Assembly (NCBI GenBank): GCA_037044905.1
Contig: JBAOKB010000021.1
Location: 1 to 59,945, forward strand
DNA from: Hortaea werneckii
Taxonomy: Eukaryota > Ascomycota > Dothideomycetes > Mycosphaerellales > Teratosphaeriaceae
DNA length: 59,945 nt
Direction: 5' to 3'
Shown here: piece after piece, positions 22,669 to 33,308 of the stretch
Numbering within the stretch: the stretch's first letter is position 1
How the letters are laid out: the number at the start of each line of letters is the position of its first letter
Position numbers and translations under genes: made by a program
The notes under the pieces: model-generated
What the model was told of the DNA's origin: nothing
The model's database searches: none
Seen by the model: the letters and a program-made list of their open reading frames with translations, nothing else

Positions 22669-25600
22669 ATGAGCACCACCAGAGAGCAAAGCGTGCGCAT
22701 CGGCGTTGATGTAGGAGGCACGAATACGGACGCGGTAGCAGTAGACCCCTCGGAACAGTATACGGACTCGCGAGGAGTATTGGCACATCACAAAACACCC
22801 ACCACACCTGATGTTACCGAGGGAATTGAGGAGGCAGTGCGAACAGTGTTGGAGAAGTCAGCCTTGTCGGCGCAGAAGATCGCAAGTGTCACAGTGGGGA
22901 CAACACACTTCATCAATGCTGTGGTGGAGCAAGATGCAAGACGCCTACGACGGGTTGCCATTTTGCGGTTGTCAAAAAGCTTTCTACGAGAGGTGCCTCC
23001 GTTTTCAGAGTTCCCGGCAGGCTTGACGAACATCATTAAAGGTTACGTTGGATATTGCGATGGTGGCCTGCACATTGATGGTTCGGAGGAGGCGCCCATC
23101 AACGAAGCTCAGGTCATGGAGCGATGCGCTGAGATCAAGAAATTGGGCTTGTCTGCAGTAGTGGTCGTGGGCGCCTTTTCACCGATAGACGAGGTCTTCC
23201 AGCAAGAGAATAGAGTGCGGGATATCGTGCTCCGCGAGCTCCCTGGCGTCGACGTGATTGCTTCACATGAGGTGGCCAACATTGGCTTGCTGGAGCGGGA
23301 GAATGCAAGTATTCTGAACGCCGCCATTCTTCGATATGCAAAGCGGACTGTGAAGGGCTTCAGGAGAGCTATGAAGACACTTCAGCTCACGTGCCCGCTA
23401 TTCCTCACACAGAACGATGGCACACTGCTAGACTCTGCCGCCGCTGCTAATATACCCATACGGACGTTCTCCTCTGGGGCCACCAACAGTATGCGAGGAG
23501 CGGCATATCTAGCTGGACACGATGCCGGCAATTCTTCCGCGATCGTAGTAGACATTGGAGGTACCACGGCCGATGTTGGAGTCTTGCTTCCTTCTGGATT
23601 GCCTAGACAAGCGTCGGCGTATGTGACAGTTGCAGGCGTGAGGGTCAACTACTCAATGCCGCATTTACATTCGATAGGACTCGGTGGCGGTTCGATCGTG
23701 AGAAAAACGGATGGTAAGGTGACTGTGGGTCCCGAATCTGTTGGCCATTACCTTACGCGAGACGCACTTGTCTTTCGCGGCAAGGTCACTACAGCCTCCG
23801 ACATAGCTGTTGCCTCTGGCAAAGCCGACATAGGCCACAAGGAGTCTGTGAAGGATCTTGATAACAATATTGTCCTGCAGGCTGAAACACAGATTAAACG
23901 GTTGTTGGAGGGTGCTGTGGATATCATCAAGACATCGCCCGAGCCATTGCCAGTGTTGTTGGTCGGTGGTGGAGCCGTGCTTGCGCCAGCATCGCTTGAC
24001 GGCGCCTCCGAGCTTAAACTGCCTCCTTTCCATGATGTCGCCAATGCTGTTGGTGCGGCCGTTTCCAAAGTAGGTGGCATTGTCGACGTCATCCAAGGTG
24101 TCGCCGACCAGTCCGTTCTGGAAGCCGTCGAGCACGCGAAGTCGATGGCAATCCAGCGTGCCCTAGATGCCGGAGCAATCAGGGAGACCATCATCATCGC
24201 AGAGATGGACAGCTTACCTGTGACGTATGTTGCGAACCAGCTCCGAACTATAGTGAAGGCTGTGGGCGAGCTAGATATCAACATGCAGCCTTCTCAGCTT
24301 GATGATGAGGTGGATGACGAGTCTGGCGATGAGCTCGAAGCATCAAAGGACTTCGCTGTCAAAGTTGTCGACGAGCCCCCAGTGGATCCGACAACCTACA
24401 AACCTACGGTGGTCAAGAATGAGCAGACTCACATTCAGGAGTGGCAAATCTCAGAAACTGACATTAACTACTTGGCCGACGGCTGCTATGTCCTTGGGTG
24501 CGCTGGGGGTGGAAGCCCGGCAGCTTCGAGGATCCAGCTACGCGACATGCTGAGAGCAGGGCACAAGATGAAGGTCATCGATGCTTCCGCATTGGATGAA
24601 GCTGCTAAAATCTACTGGGGCGGTCACATGGGCTCACCAGCTACGTCTAACGAACGGCTCCAGTCGCTGGAGACAGTTCATGCCTTCTATGCTTTGACGG
24701 AGTATCTACGGCATGACAGCTTCGATGCCGTGATGGGCTTGGAGATTGGCGGCGGCAATGGTATGGAACCGTTCCTCGTTGGCTCTTCAAGGTTCTTCGA
24801 TAGGCCTGTCATTGATGGAGACTGGATGGGGCGAGCATATCCGTAAGAAGAAACAAGGTTCATTTGTCGTGGAAAATCACTGACATTGTCGTAGCACTTA
24901 CTGGCAAACCACCTTGGCCGTTCACGCCCCGGGTGAGCTTGTTCCTTGTATCATTGACTCCGGCGATGGCAAGACTATCATCATGACCAAAGCATCAAAT
25001 GATGAGATTGTCGACCGCGCACTGCGAGCGTCATGTGCTGAGATGGGCTCAAGAGTCGGTATGGCGGCGAAACCAACAACCATCGACCGCGTCCGCAAGT
25101 TCGGTGTACTAAATACGGTCTCACTTGCATGGCGTATTGGACGCTGCATTGCAAGAGCTGAGGCGACAAACACCATATCGAACGTGGCTGAAGCCGTCAT
25201 CAACGAGGTTGGTGGACCGAAATCCGCCAAGATCTTATTCCGCGGCAAGATCATCAATGTTGAACGAAGGTTGTTCAAAGGCCACTCGTACGGTTCCATA
25301 ACGATTACGAGCTTGACGGCTTCTGAGGAAGATTCTCCTGAAGCAGCAGCTGAACATATGCCTGCTGTAGCAACAGGTGGCACGCTCACCATCCCCTTCA
25401 AAAACGAGAACATCTATGCGGAGCACACTACTGAAGACGGCAAGAAGACTATTATTGCTTCGGTACCTGACCTCGTCTGCGTGCTTGACTCAGGCTCGGG
25501 GAGATCACTTGGTGTGCCAGAGTTCAAGTACGGCTTTAGAGTGACGGTACTGGGTATTACGTGCTCGCCGAGGTGGACTGAGACTCCAGCTGGTCTCCAG

Positions 25601-25699
25601 ATTGGTGGACCTAAAGCGTTTGGATACGATATCGAGTACAAGCCTCTCGGCGAGTATGCGGAGCCGAGAAGTGTCATTGAAGAGTACACGACGAGATAA
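22669..25699 (+). CDS. Hydantoinase/oxoprolinase (HyuA-type) fused to DUF917
   Basis: Two exons, 22669-24842 and 24895-25699 (992 aa). The 52-nt intron (GTAAGA donor, GTAG acceptor) splits a Pro codon and yields GRAYP-TYWQTT. Residues about 10-190 are the hydantoinase/oxoprolinase N-terminal domain with RIGVDVGGTNTDAVAV. Residues about 200-540 are the main domain with VVDIGGTTADVGVLLPSG and IGLGGGSI, the ATP-binding loops of the ASKHA fold. An acidic linker (DDEVDDESGDELEASKD) leads to a C-terminal DUF917 domain (GCYVLGCAGGGSPAASRIQ, LEIGGGNGMEPFLVG). HyuA-type proteins open hydantoins or 5-oxoproline with ATP. No HyuB partner is seen here. The fusion and the facing NCS1 permease suggest a catabolic unit for a cyclic amide, substrate unknown. 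Confidence 0.9.
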
Positions 25700-26616
25700 G
25701 TCAAGATATGCACGTCTGAGATAAGGTCATGCAATAGAACCGATGGACGATAACTTTGCTCAAAGTACTGCGTTGAAACCGGAACAGCCGGTCATGTTTC
25801 AAACTTTGCCGCTATCTCTGCTAATCAACGGTACGATGCACAGCTTGAGCGCGAATGGCCAGGTCGTGGGTCAAGCGTCCGTACCGCTCATCTTAAGAGG
25901 TTTCGATGCGGATGGCGGAGGCGATTGGCAGACTCGAGATGTTGGACTATTGTACTCTGCAGATGATGCTGGCAGAAGGCACGAGGTAGCTAAATAGGCC
26001 TACGATCAAACGCTTCAGCAGACGGATAGATATCTGTCTTGCAATTGTGCAGATCCTTGATGTTCCACGTTCCAAGGCAAGATGGTTATGTGGGCGTTTG
26101 GATGGGTGGAGAGCAGGACGAGTACTACAGAATCTCACTGTGGTGATCTAGTAGTCTTGAACAGGTCATGTGAGAAGCGCACACTCTCGACAATGCCATG
26201 AGCAAACAGTGCAGACCGATGAACAAGCCAGTAAAGTGAAAGCAGGAGCTTATCGTCAGGGCTGGAAGGACAAGCACGTTGCGAAGTGAATGCAGTCATT
26301 CGGGGCGCTCAATTAAAGCTTTCGCTTCTGCTCTAGCAAACATCCATTTCGTTTGCGCTTTGTTTGAGAAGTATATGTACCTTTTTCCTACTGCAGCTAA
26401 TGTGAGCAGTCCATTCTTTGCTCACTGCCAAGACTGCTTTGACCCTACCATGTGACGTGCATTCACCTGGTGTTTCCGGTAGCACGACAAACGCTCGAAT
26501 TGATGTTCACTTGTACTCCAATTTGACCTCCTACAAGACTTCACTCCCTTTTACAACGGGATCGCATCTTTTGGACACCTTGTTGGACGAAAGAAGCAAT
26601 CGTCGTACTCTTCACC
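25700..26616. other. intergenic, 917 bp
   Basis: 3' flank of the hydantoinase gene and promoter of the next gene. Only short unsupported ORFs. Confidence 0.55.
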
Positions 26617-27336
26617 ATGTCTTTACTAAACTCCATTGTGAAGACATACCACCACCTATTCTCCCTAGCCGCGGAGGAACGTGAGAGTCATTATCGGTCG
26701 ACCTTCAAGGGGATGGAAGCTCTCCAAGATTTCTATTACCCCAAGCTACCTCTTGAATACTCTCAGTACAATGCCGAGATCCAGGCAGCCTACACACGCC
26801 ACAAGACGTTCGCCATTGACGTCTGGACGAACTACGACACGGCGGCGGGTAAGTTCTTCACAGATCGACGCGTGCAGGACTGTGGCAAGTTACGCCTTAC
26901 CCGAGAGCAAGCCGTCCACCTTCGCCTTGATGGTACCATGCAGGCCAAGTTCCACAAGATCCGTCTAGAGATCGGCAGGCCCTTCAAGAACCTGGCAATT
27001 CTCTCTTTCGCAATCGAGAAACCAGATACAACCGCAGCAACCCCCAAAATTACTGCTGGCTTTCGCGATTGCACGAATGCCGAAAGCAGGCATGTATCCG
27101 TGATCCAAATGCTGCGAGCCTTTTGTGTGGACGTTGGCAAAGGGATGCACAACGTCACAAATGGCAAGGACCATTTCGACTGGGAAGACTTGATTAGGCT
27201 TGCAGCCAACTTCTGTCTCCCGTGTTCGCCAGAGGAGGACTTCGCTCGGAAGCTGTACGGGTATAAGGGGTTGTGGATGGTTGAGCCAGACAGCTCGATG
27301 GTTGAGCCAGACAGCTCCGAACCGGGTTGGATGTAG
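26617..27336 (+). CDS. unrecognised protein, copy A of a tandem VWTNYD family
   Basis: Single exon, ATG 26617, 239 aa. I do not recognise the family. It is soluble, with no signal peptide or membrane segment. Landmarks are VWTNYD near residue 69, then after 14 residues CGK, then LEIGRPFKNLAILSF. The next gene (28047-28933) carries the same landmarks in the same order and almost the same spacing, so the two are diverged tandem copies. After the shared part copy A ends with a 7-residue repeat (MVEPDSS twice) created by a perfect 20-bp direct repeat (21-bp unit, last base differs), followed by EPGWM. It has no counterpart of copy B's last two exons, so the 3' end may be truncated or diverged. 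Confidence 0.65.
   Translation: MSLLNSIVKTYHHLFSLAAEERESHYRSTFKGMEALQDFYYPKLPLEYSQYNAEIQAAYTRHKTFAIDVWTNYDTAAGKFFTDRRVQDCGKLRLTREQAVHLRLDGTMQAKFHKIRLEIGRPFKNLAILSFAIEKPDTTAATPKITAGFRDCTNAESRHVSVIQMLRAFCVDVGKGMHNVTNGKDHFDWEDLIRLAANFCLPCSPEEDFARKLYGYKGLWMVEPDSSMVEPDSSEPGWM
27277..27318 (+). repeat. 21-bp tandem duplication, two copies, in-frame
   Basis: Units at 27277-27297 and 27298-27318 differ only at the last base. They add one MVEPDSS unit to copy A. Confidence 0.95.
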
Positions 27337-28046
27337 GAGGGCGATATGTGTTCAATTGGGGCATCTGCGTGGACTGCTCGTCTCCGGACCAACTTGTCGA
27401 CCTTGCACTACATGCACTCCATGGCTGGAAAGCTAATGTTCCGCTCTATCTCCCCTTCTTGCTATCGACGCGAACAGTGACCGTCCAACATCATCATAGA
27501 GAGCCTCTGCTATTCTTCTGTTGCTTCGCGCATCCTCATACCCGGCAGCGACGACTGGAAGACGATCGTGTCCAGTGTCAGAAGGGGTCTTGTCTGCATT
27601 GTACTAGTAACAAGCAGTCGAATTTGGATCAGTAGCAAATAGGCAGTGTTGCAAGATCCCTCTGTTACATCTTACTTTGCCATTTGCCAAAAAAGGAGAA
27701 TCACACATCCTTTCTCCCTTGTGATTTTCTTCTCAAACTCACAAACATGCTTCCATCACTTCCACTTGTTGTAGATTGTGAAGTGAAATACTGGCAGCAC
27801 GTGCCTTTGCAAACGAGATCAATAGGGTGATGATCCGAAATAGGCCTCATTGGAAACCGCAGCGGTACCCGACCTCCCTTTCAACCTCAGTTCACGCTGT
27901 TCAAGCTGGAGGCAAGTACCCATACTGGGCTTCCGATCCTGCTGTTGAAGCCCTCTTCCTTCCGAAACACCAACACACTCTGCTCAAACTCAGTGTTCAC
28001 AATCACTGTTCGCGCTCACTGTCCGCACTCACCACTCACACTCGCA
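27337..28046. other. intergenic, 710 bp
   Basis: Spacer between the two tandem paralogues. The CA-rich stretch just before 28047 looks like a leader. No gene seen. Confidence 0.55.
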
Positions 28047-28933
28047 ATGACCATGGAGGCGACTCGCTGCCGCTGCCCTGACCCTGAGCAGCATCTGCTC
28101 TCATGCCCGTCCATCACACTAACCGACATGTCTCAGGAAGCGCGTGAGGGCATATACGCCACCACGTTCCAAGGCATCAAGGTCTACCTCCACCAGCTCA
28201 GTCTGCCGCCGGAGGTCAACAAGTATCCAGACCTCGCCGAAGAGATCAAGGAGGCCTTCTTCCGCCGCGCGTCCGTGTACATGAGGGTCTGGACCAACTA
28301 CGACCCGGTCGAGGAGAGCTTCCACGCCGACCCGAGCATGCAGTACTGCGGCAAGCCACTCTCGGACACGGCACTGACAGCCTTCGTCAACCGCGGAGGT
28401 GCGGAGTGGCAGATGTACAACCTGAACATCGAGCTCGGCACGCCGTTCGAACCACTGGCTACTCTCACGGTCGACGTGCTGCCAGGCCAGAACGGAGGCT
28501 TACCCGTCGTCGAAACCTTCCTCACAAAGACAGGGCGCAAGGTGCACGCGGATCTATTTGCCTGGTTGAACGACGTGCTCGAACAGGTTAGTTATTGAGC
28601 CCATGATCCTCAACCCTTACCTGCTGGAGCTAACGCTGTGGTGGGGCGACCCGCCTTTTCAGGTCATGCATTCAGATCCAACTCGCGGCAAGCAGGGCTT
28701 CAAGCTTCCCGACATCCTCGAACTGGCGCAGAAGCTGGTCCGCGAGCCAAACGCCAATGGAGATTTGTACGTAGAGCAAGAGCCGTTAGGGGTTTGAGTA
28801 TGGTTGCTAACTTTGAGCCTCCAGTGACGATGCGGAGTCCTACACGCTGCCTTCTTCGTTGCCCCCTTTCGGCATGGACTTTCTTCGTACGCCCAGTGGA
28901 TCGTCTGAGCCGTCGAGCGATCAGATGGGGTGA
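28047..28933 (+). CDS. unrecognised protein, copy B of a tandem VWTNYD family
   Basis: Three exons, 28047-28586, 28663-28766 and 28825-28933 (250 aa). The introns (76 and 58 nt) start GTTAGT and GTACGT, carry GCTAAC branch points, and end TTTCAG and CCAG. Splicing gives DVLEQ-VMHSDPTRGKQGFKLP and ANGD-F-DDAESYTLPSS, ending in a Ser/Pro-rich tail. The N-terminus has a Cys/His-rich start (RCRCPDPEQHLLSC). The core shares VWTNYD, CGK and ELGTPFEPLATL with copy A, plus a matching C-terminal helix (DLFAWLNDVLEQV against QMLRAFCVDVGKGM). The function is unknown; this looks like a lineage-restricted fungal family. It is not a pseudogene by what is visible. Confidence 0.75.
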
Positions 28934-29185
28934 GATTCGTGTACACGGCGAGGGATAGCGTGGAGAGAAGGTCGGCCACAATGGCTGACTGCCTGGCCTT
29001 ATCCGGCGAATTGTGACTGCTAAGCGAAGCGAAAAAGCGAAGTACATCATGGGTATCATATGGAGTTAGCAAGCCCGAATGCGGCAAAAGCAGTCAGAAA
29101 TTGCTAGTATGTTACATCGGTCAGCGATCAGAACTGCTGGAAATGACGAACTTTGATGACGAATGCCACACGGCACCAAATCCAA

Positions 29186-29721
29186 TTATTCTTCATCTTC
29201 ATCGCTAGTAGCTTCGTGGTTCGCCTTCTTGTCCGACTTGGCATCGTCGCTGGTTGCATTAGGTTCACCTTCCTCCTGGGCTCGAGCGCCGCTGTCTGGC
29301 CCCTTGTCGTAGTCTGGCCGAGCGACCTCGACATTCTTGCCCTTGAGGACTTGCTCAATCTGCGGCATGATCTCTACGACAGCATTGTACTGGTCGACCG
29401 AGAGCGAGATGCCTTTCTTTCCCGGAAGCATCTTGCCGTCTTTCTCGTAGAATTCTCTGATGCCTACGAAGGTACTTCCTTTGAAGGTTGAGACCTGGAC
29501 ACGGCGCTTGCCTGAGATCTATACACCATAATCAGCCTGGGAGAATTTTCATGAAGCTGCTGAGTTTCGCTGACCTCCCAGAACTCATTCCCGTCGTCAT
29601 CCTTGTGCATCTCCGTATGCGCTTGCGCTTTGGCGCCGCCTCTGCGCTTCTTGTTCTGTGGCGCATCCTCTACGAAATCGTCGCCATCCTCGTTGACGTA
29701 CTCACTAGACCGTTTGGGCAT
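29186..29721 (-). CDS. SUB1: SUB1/PC4 transcriptional coactivator
   Basis: Two exons, 29721-29575 and 29518-29186 (159 aa). The 56-nt intron (GTCAGC donor, ATAG acceptor) is phase 0 and joins GNEFWE to ISGKRRVQVSTFKGS. The PC4 fold is clear: FWEISGKRRVQVSTFKGSTFVGIREFY, then KDGKMLPGKKGISLSVDQYNAV. These hold the basic and aromatic residues that bind single-stranded DNA in the family. The N-terminus carries a KKRR nuclear signal; the C-terminal tail is long and acidic (SDEDEE). SUB1 acts with RNA polymerases II and III in initiation, elongation and genome stability. It diverges from the SDR gene, with starts 278 bp apart. Confidence 0.95.
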
Positions 29722-29999
29722 GTTGATTTAAATGTGATGGGATCGCCCTCTGAAGAAGATGCATAGATGCTGGACCACGCTTCTTGGACGTGAAGTCAAC
29801 GAGAGTGACGCGAAGCCAGCGCGACGCGGGTGACGCGGGAAGTGCCCGAAGCAGAGATCAATGCCATATGACGTTCCACCCTACCTACTAGACCTCCAAT
29901 GCACATTGCCGTCCCGAGGTCAATGCCTACTCTTCGCAATGTTCCAATTGAGACTGTAACTCATCAACTGAACGTTCACCTTTAGATCCATCAATCACA

Positions 30000-30939
30000 A
30001 TGGCCTCTCAAAAGGTCGCGCTCATCACCGCCGGCACCGCCGGTCTTGGAGCTCAGATAGCACGCACGCTGGCGCCCGATTTCCGCATCGTAGGTGGACG
30101 ACTACCGTTCTCTTGTAGCCTGGATCAGGATTGACTGCTTGAAAGGCCGTGAATTACGCGAACGATGCATCGCGTGCGAAATCTTTACTGGACGAGTTGC
30201 ATAGCATCCCGCCTGCGACGAAATCTTCCATCCATTCGCCACGCTTTGAGGCCCTGCAAGCAGATGTCGGCGACCGCTCCGCCATCCAGCGATTAGTTCG
30301 CGACACTGTAGGGAAATTTGGACGCCTTGACGTCGTGGTAAGCAATGCGGGCTGGACCCGGGTGACCAATTTCAATAATCTGGACGAAGGCATGGTCGAA
30401 GAGGACTGGGATAAGTAAGTCTATCTAACCCAACGGCCGCACCTCCCGATTAATAAGTCTGTGGCCCTGTTTGACAGGTGCTTCCTCTACAACGTCAAGT
30501 CCCATCTATGGCTCATGCACGCAGCCAAGGACGAGCTAGAGAAGAGCGAAGGGGCCTTCATCACCACTGCCTCTGTCGCAGGCATCAAACCTTCAGGCTC
30601 CTCGCTCCCATACGCCGTCTCCAAAAGCGCAGCAATCCACCTATCCAAATCGCTCGCTGTCATCTGCTCCCCTAAGATCCGCGTCAATTCCGTCTCGCCG
30701 GGTCTCTTATTGACAGATTGGGGGATGAGTTTCGGCCCGGAGAAGATCGAGGCGGCGACTAATGCTACCAAGCTGAAGCGTCTGGCCACAGTCGAGGTAT
30801 TGTGGTACCCTCTATGCACAACGCAAGTGTGCGCGCTGATCATCCGCTGCAGGACGTCGCAGACCAAGTTCGAGTGCTAGCAACCACCACATCCATGACT
30901 GGCCAGAATCTCATCGTCGACAGTGGTCTGACTTTGTGA
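30000..30939 (+). CDS. short-chain dehydrogenase/reductase (SDR)
   Basis: Four exons, 30000-30089, 30146-30414, 30478-30796 and 30853-30939 (254 aa), a classical SDR length. The introns are 56, 63 and 56 nt. Motifs: ALITAGTAGLG for the cofactor loop, DVGD after strand 4, NAG in VVVSNAGW, catalytic Ser in TTASVAGI, YAVSK with Tyr and Lys, and NSVSPGLLLTDW. The C-terminus MTGQNLIVDSGLTL is the usual SDR end. The second Gly of the usual TGxxxGxG motif is Ala here, a conservative change. Substrate and cofactor preference cannot be told; VNYAND after strand 2 suggests NADP or NAD ambiguity. Confidence 0.92.
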
Positions 30940-31817
30940 AGGGCTCTGGCGCGTCGCATGCTTTTATCTCACAGGTCCACTGCAAAAAAAAAGCATGCGT
31001 GCAATTAGTATCGACGTCCCTAAAGGAGTCTGCGATTACGTGTGCCCGAGCCTTCCCGATCCAAACGGTGCTCCACACGTTACCCATGTAGAAGCGCTCC
31101 AATGTTTCACCGGTGTTCTTTCGCAGGTTCAGAGGACAGCTGACAAGGTCGGAGACGCTGAGGCTGAACTAAACACTCAAGGTAAAGCACGAAACAAACT
31201 CAGATAACCCCTTCTTTTGAAATCCCACGATAGAGAGGAGCCGTTCATTGAGCAAATCTAGAACTCTAAACACGTACGTGCGTCCTCAAATGATTGGATG
31301 TCCGCCGCATGTAGTCCTTACATTAGTTCACCGTCAGCCGCATCCTGTAAAGCCTCCCGAGGTCCGCACTAGGTCTTCTACAAGATGCGCGCGATGAGAA
31401 GGAGTACACGCAGAATTCCACGGCCCCTAATGCATTAGCCCAACTCACTTCACAAGGTTGATCACCCGAGTCTAAATGGATGGGGAGACATGAATGTGCG
31501 TATGCGAGAAAAGCACATTTGGCACATTTTGGGCACATTTTGGCCCCATTCCTTCGCTTCCATCCCACTTCTTAGTCAGCGGAAGCTGAGAATGAGACTC
31601 CACACTCCAGCTGAGAGTAGTGCAATGCCGAAACCCGCCAAACAAGACTGCTGATCCCACGTGTACAAATATTACGTTCTTCCAACCGGACCAGAAGTCC
31701 AGCGTACGCTTTTTCTTTAGAAAAGAATCCGTATCAATATTAACCTCAGAGGGGCTGTATCTACATACTCTAAGTTTAAAATTTCTCTAACTCACATCAA
31801 GCGAACCTCGAAAAAGG
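30940..31817. other. intergenic, 878 bp
   Basis: Between the SDR and the alpha/beta hydrolase. A short tandem of GCACATTTTGG-like units (three copies, about 31513-31543, period 9-11 bp) is seen. The last 150 bp are A/T rich, as in a promoter. Confidence 0.55.
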
Positions 31818-32637
31818 ATGAACAAGCCTGTCATCGTCATCGTACCCGGTGCATGGCACCAAGCGATCCACTATCAGCTCCTAGCGGACCGGTTGCAGCA
31901 GGCGGGCTACGATGTCCACGCTCTGACCCTTCCTTGTACGGGCGATAGTCCAACGCAAGATGTCTGGAAAGACGACATTGCTTACATCCGCGCGACGGTC
32001 GAGCGGGCTTCCGACAGCGGTCGGGACGTTGTAGTCGTCATGCACTCGCGTGGCGGGTTGCCGGGTGGAGATGCGGTGGAGGGGATGTCGAAGGCTGATA
32101 GGGAGCAGCAGGGCAAAGCTGGTGGCGTAGTGCACCTCGTGAGTTTCTGAAACGATGAAGCCCGTGGGCATGGGCACCGGACGGATGCAGATGGCAATAC
32201 TGATCGCCCTTTAGGTCTATATCTCCTCTTTTGCTGCTTCGGAAGGGATGTCGCTATCGGATATCGCGGGTGAGCCAGCTCCATGGACCAGGCTCACCGA
32301 AGACAAATCGATGATATACCCGGAGACGGTCGAACAAGTCTTCTACAACGACTGTCCTCCGCAGATCGCCGAAGAGCAGAAGAAGCATATCAGGCCGATA
32401 CCGCCTAGTGTGCTGTCCGCGCATAAGGCCAGATACGCGGCTTGGAAGCACATTCCCTCGACATATCTGGTTTGCGAGCAGGATAATGCCATCCCGCTTG
32501 CTGCCCAGGAAGCACTGATCTCGCAACCGGGAGCGCAATTCAGAGTTGAGAGGTGCTCGGCATCGCATTCTCCGTTCTTGTCGATGCCGGACTTGACTGC
32601 AGAGGTTGTCAGAAGGGCGGCTGGCGAGCAAATATAG
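31818..32637 (+). CDS. alpha/beta hydrolase (esterase-like)
   Basis: Two exons, 31818-32138 and 32215-32637, phase 0 (247 aa). The 76-nt intron has a GTGAGT donor and a TTTAG acceptor, joining VVHL to VYISSFAAS. The fold begins VIVIVPGAWH (oxyanion region), with LADRLQQAGYDVHALTLP after it. The nucleophile elbow is MHSRGG, where Met replaces the usual first Gly of GxSxG. The acid is probably Asp in CEQDNAIP, and the His in SASHSPFLSMPD completes the triad. It resembles plant and fungal methylesterase/hydroxynitrile-lyase-like hydrolases. The substrate is unknown. Neighbouring the SDR, it could belong to a small accessory pathway, but no regulator is near. Confidence 0.88.
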
Positions 32638-32876
32638 TGAGGTCGTGGCTAAGTTATCAGAGCCAAATGTAACTGGAGTGCCTGCCAGTCATAGTCATCT
32701 AGGACTCATGTGTCGTGCTGGACACGCAAAAGCTAATCGTAACGCCGGAAGGTAGATGAGAAAACCAGCAGACCCAAATTCCCATCCATCTACTTTGGCG
32801 CCTCCCAGCGCCAGTCGCTCAACGCAAGCAAACTTAAACATGCCATAACTGAAAAGTGTCGTGTCAAGAGGCCTTC

Positions 32877-33308
32877 TTACACGCTGACATTCCTTTCTAC
32901 CTCCTCGCTCGGGCTGACAACAATAGTCGGTGTGCAGCGTTTCCGCTTCCTCTGCCTCTTGAGCTCCAGCTCGGCGTCCATGAGCCTGGACTGTACCCAC
33001 ATGCGCATGCGGCTGTCTTTGCGGACGGTCTCGCAGTTCAATAAGTCGGTCAGGGTGCTCTTGATGTCTGCGCTGATGTCGAAGAATCTCGCCTCGTCGG
33101 CCGTGGTCGGGGGCAGCTTGAGGTCAATTGCCGATGGGTCAACGGGGCTGTCCTCGGGAATGGGCGACATTGAAAGTGATCGTGAGTTCCCTCTGCGCAG
33201 GGACGTGGCCGGCTTTGGGAGACTATATGCCGGTGGTGATATAGGTGAGAAGGATGAGCCGGGTAGGATTGGAGATGAGCTTGTTGAGCTCGTCTCGGAA
33301 GACGACAT
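32877..33308 (-). CDS. small Ser/Pro-rich hypothetical protein with basic C-terminus
   Basis: ATG at 33308 gives 143 aa. The frame is open upstream to 33362, without an ATG, so a 5' exon ending near 33360 is possible. The N-terminal half is Ser/Pro rich with possible proline-directed phosphosites (SMSPIPEDSP). The C-terminal half is ordered and probably helical: DEARFFDISADIKSTLTDLL, then CETVRKDSRMRMWVQSRLMD followed by KRQRKRKR, a likely nuclear signal. I do not recognise a domain; the conserved look of the C-terminal half makes it likely real. It converges with the alpha/beta hydrolase. Confidence 0.6.
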   Translation of the reverse strand: MSSSETSSTSSSPILPGSSFSPISPPAYSLPKPATSLRRGNSRSLSMSPIPEDSPVDPSAIDLKLPPTTADEARFFDISADIKSTLTDLLNCETVRKDSRMRMWVQSRLMDAELELKRQRKRKRCTPTIVVSPSEEVERNVSV

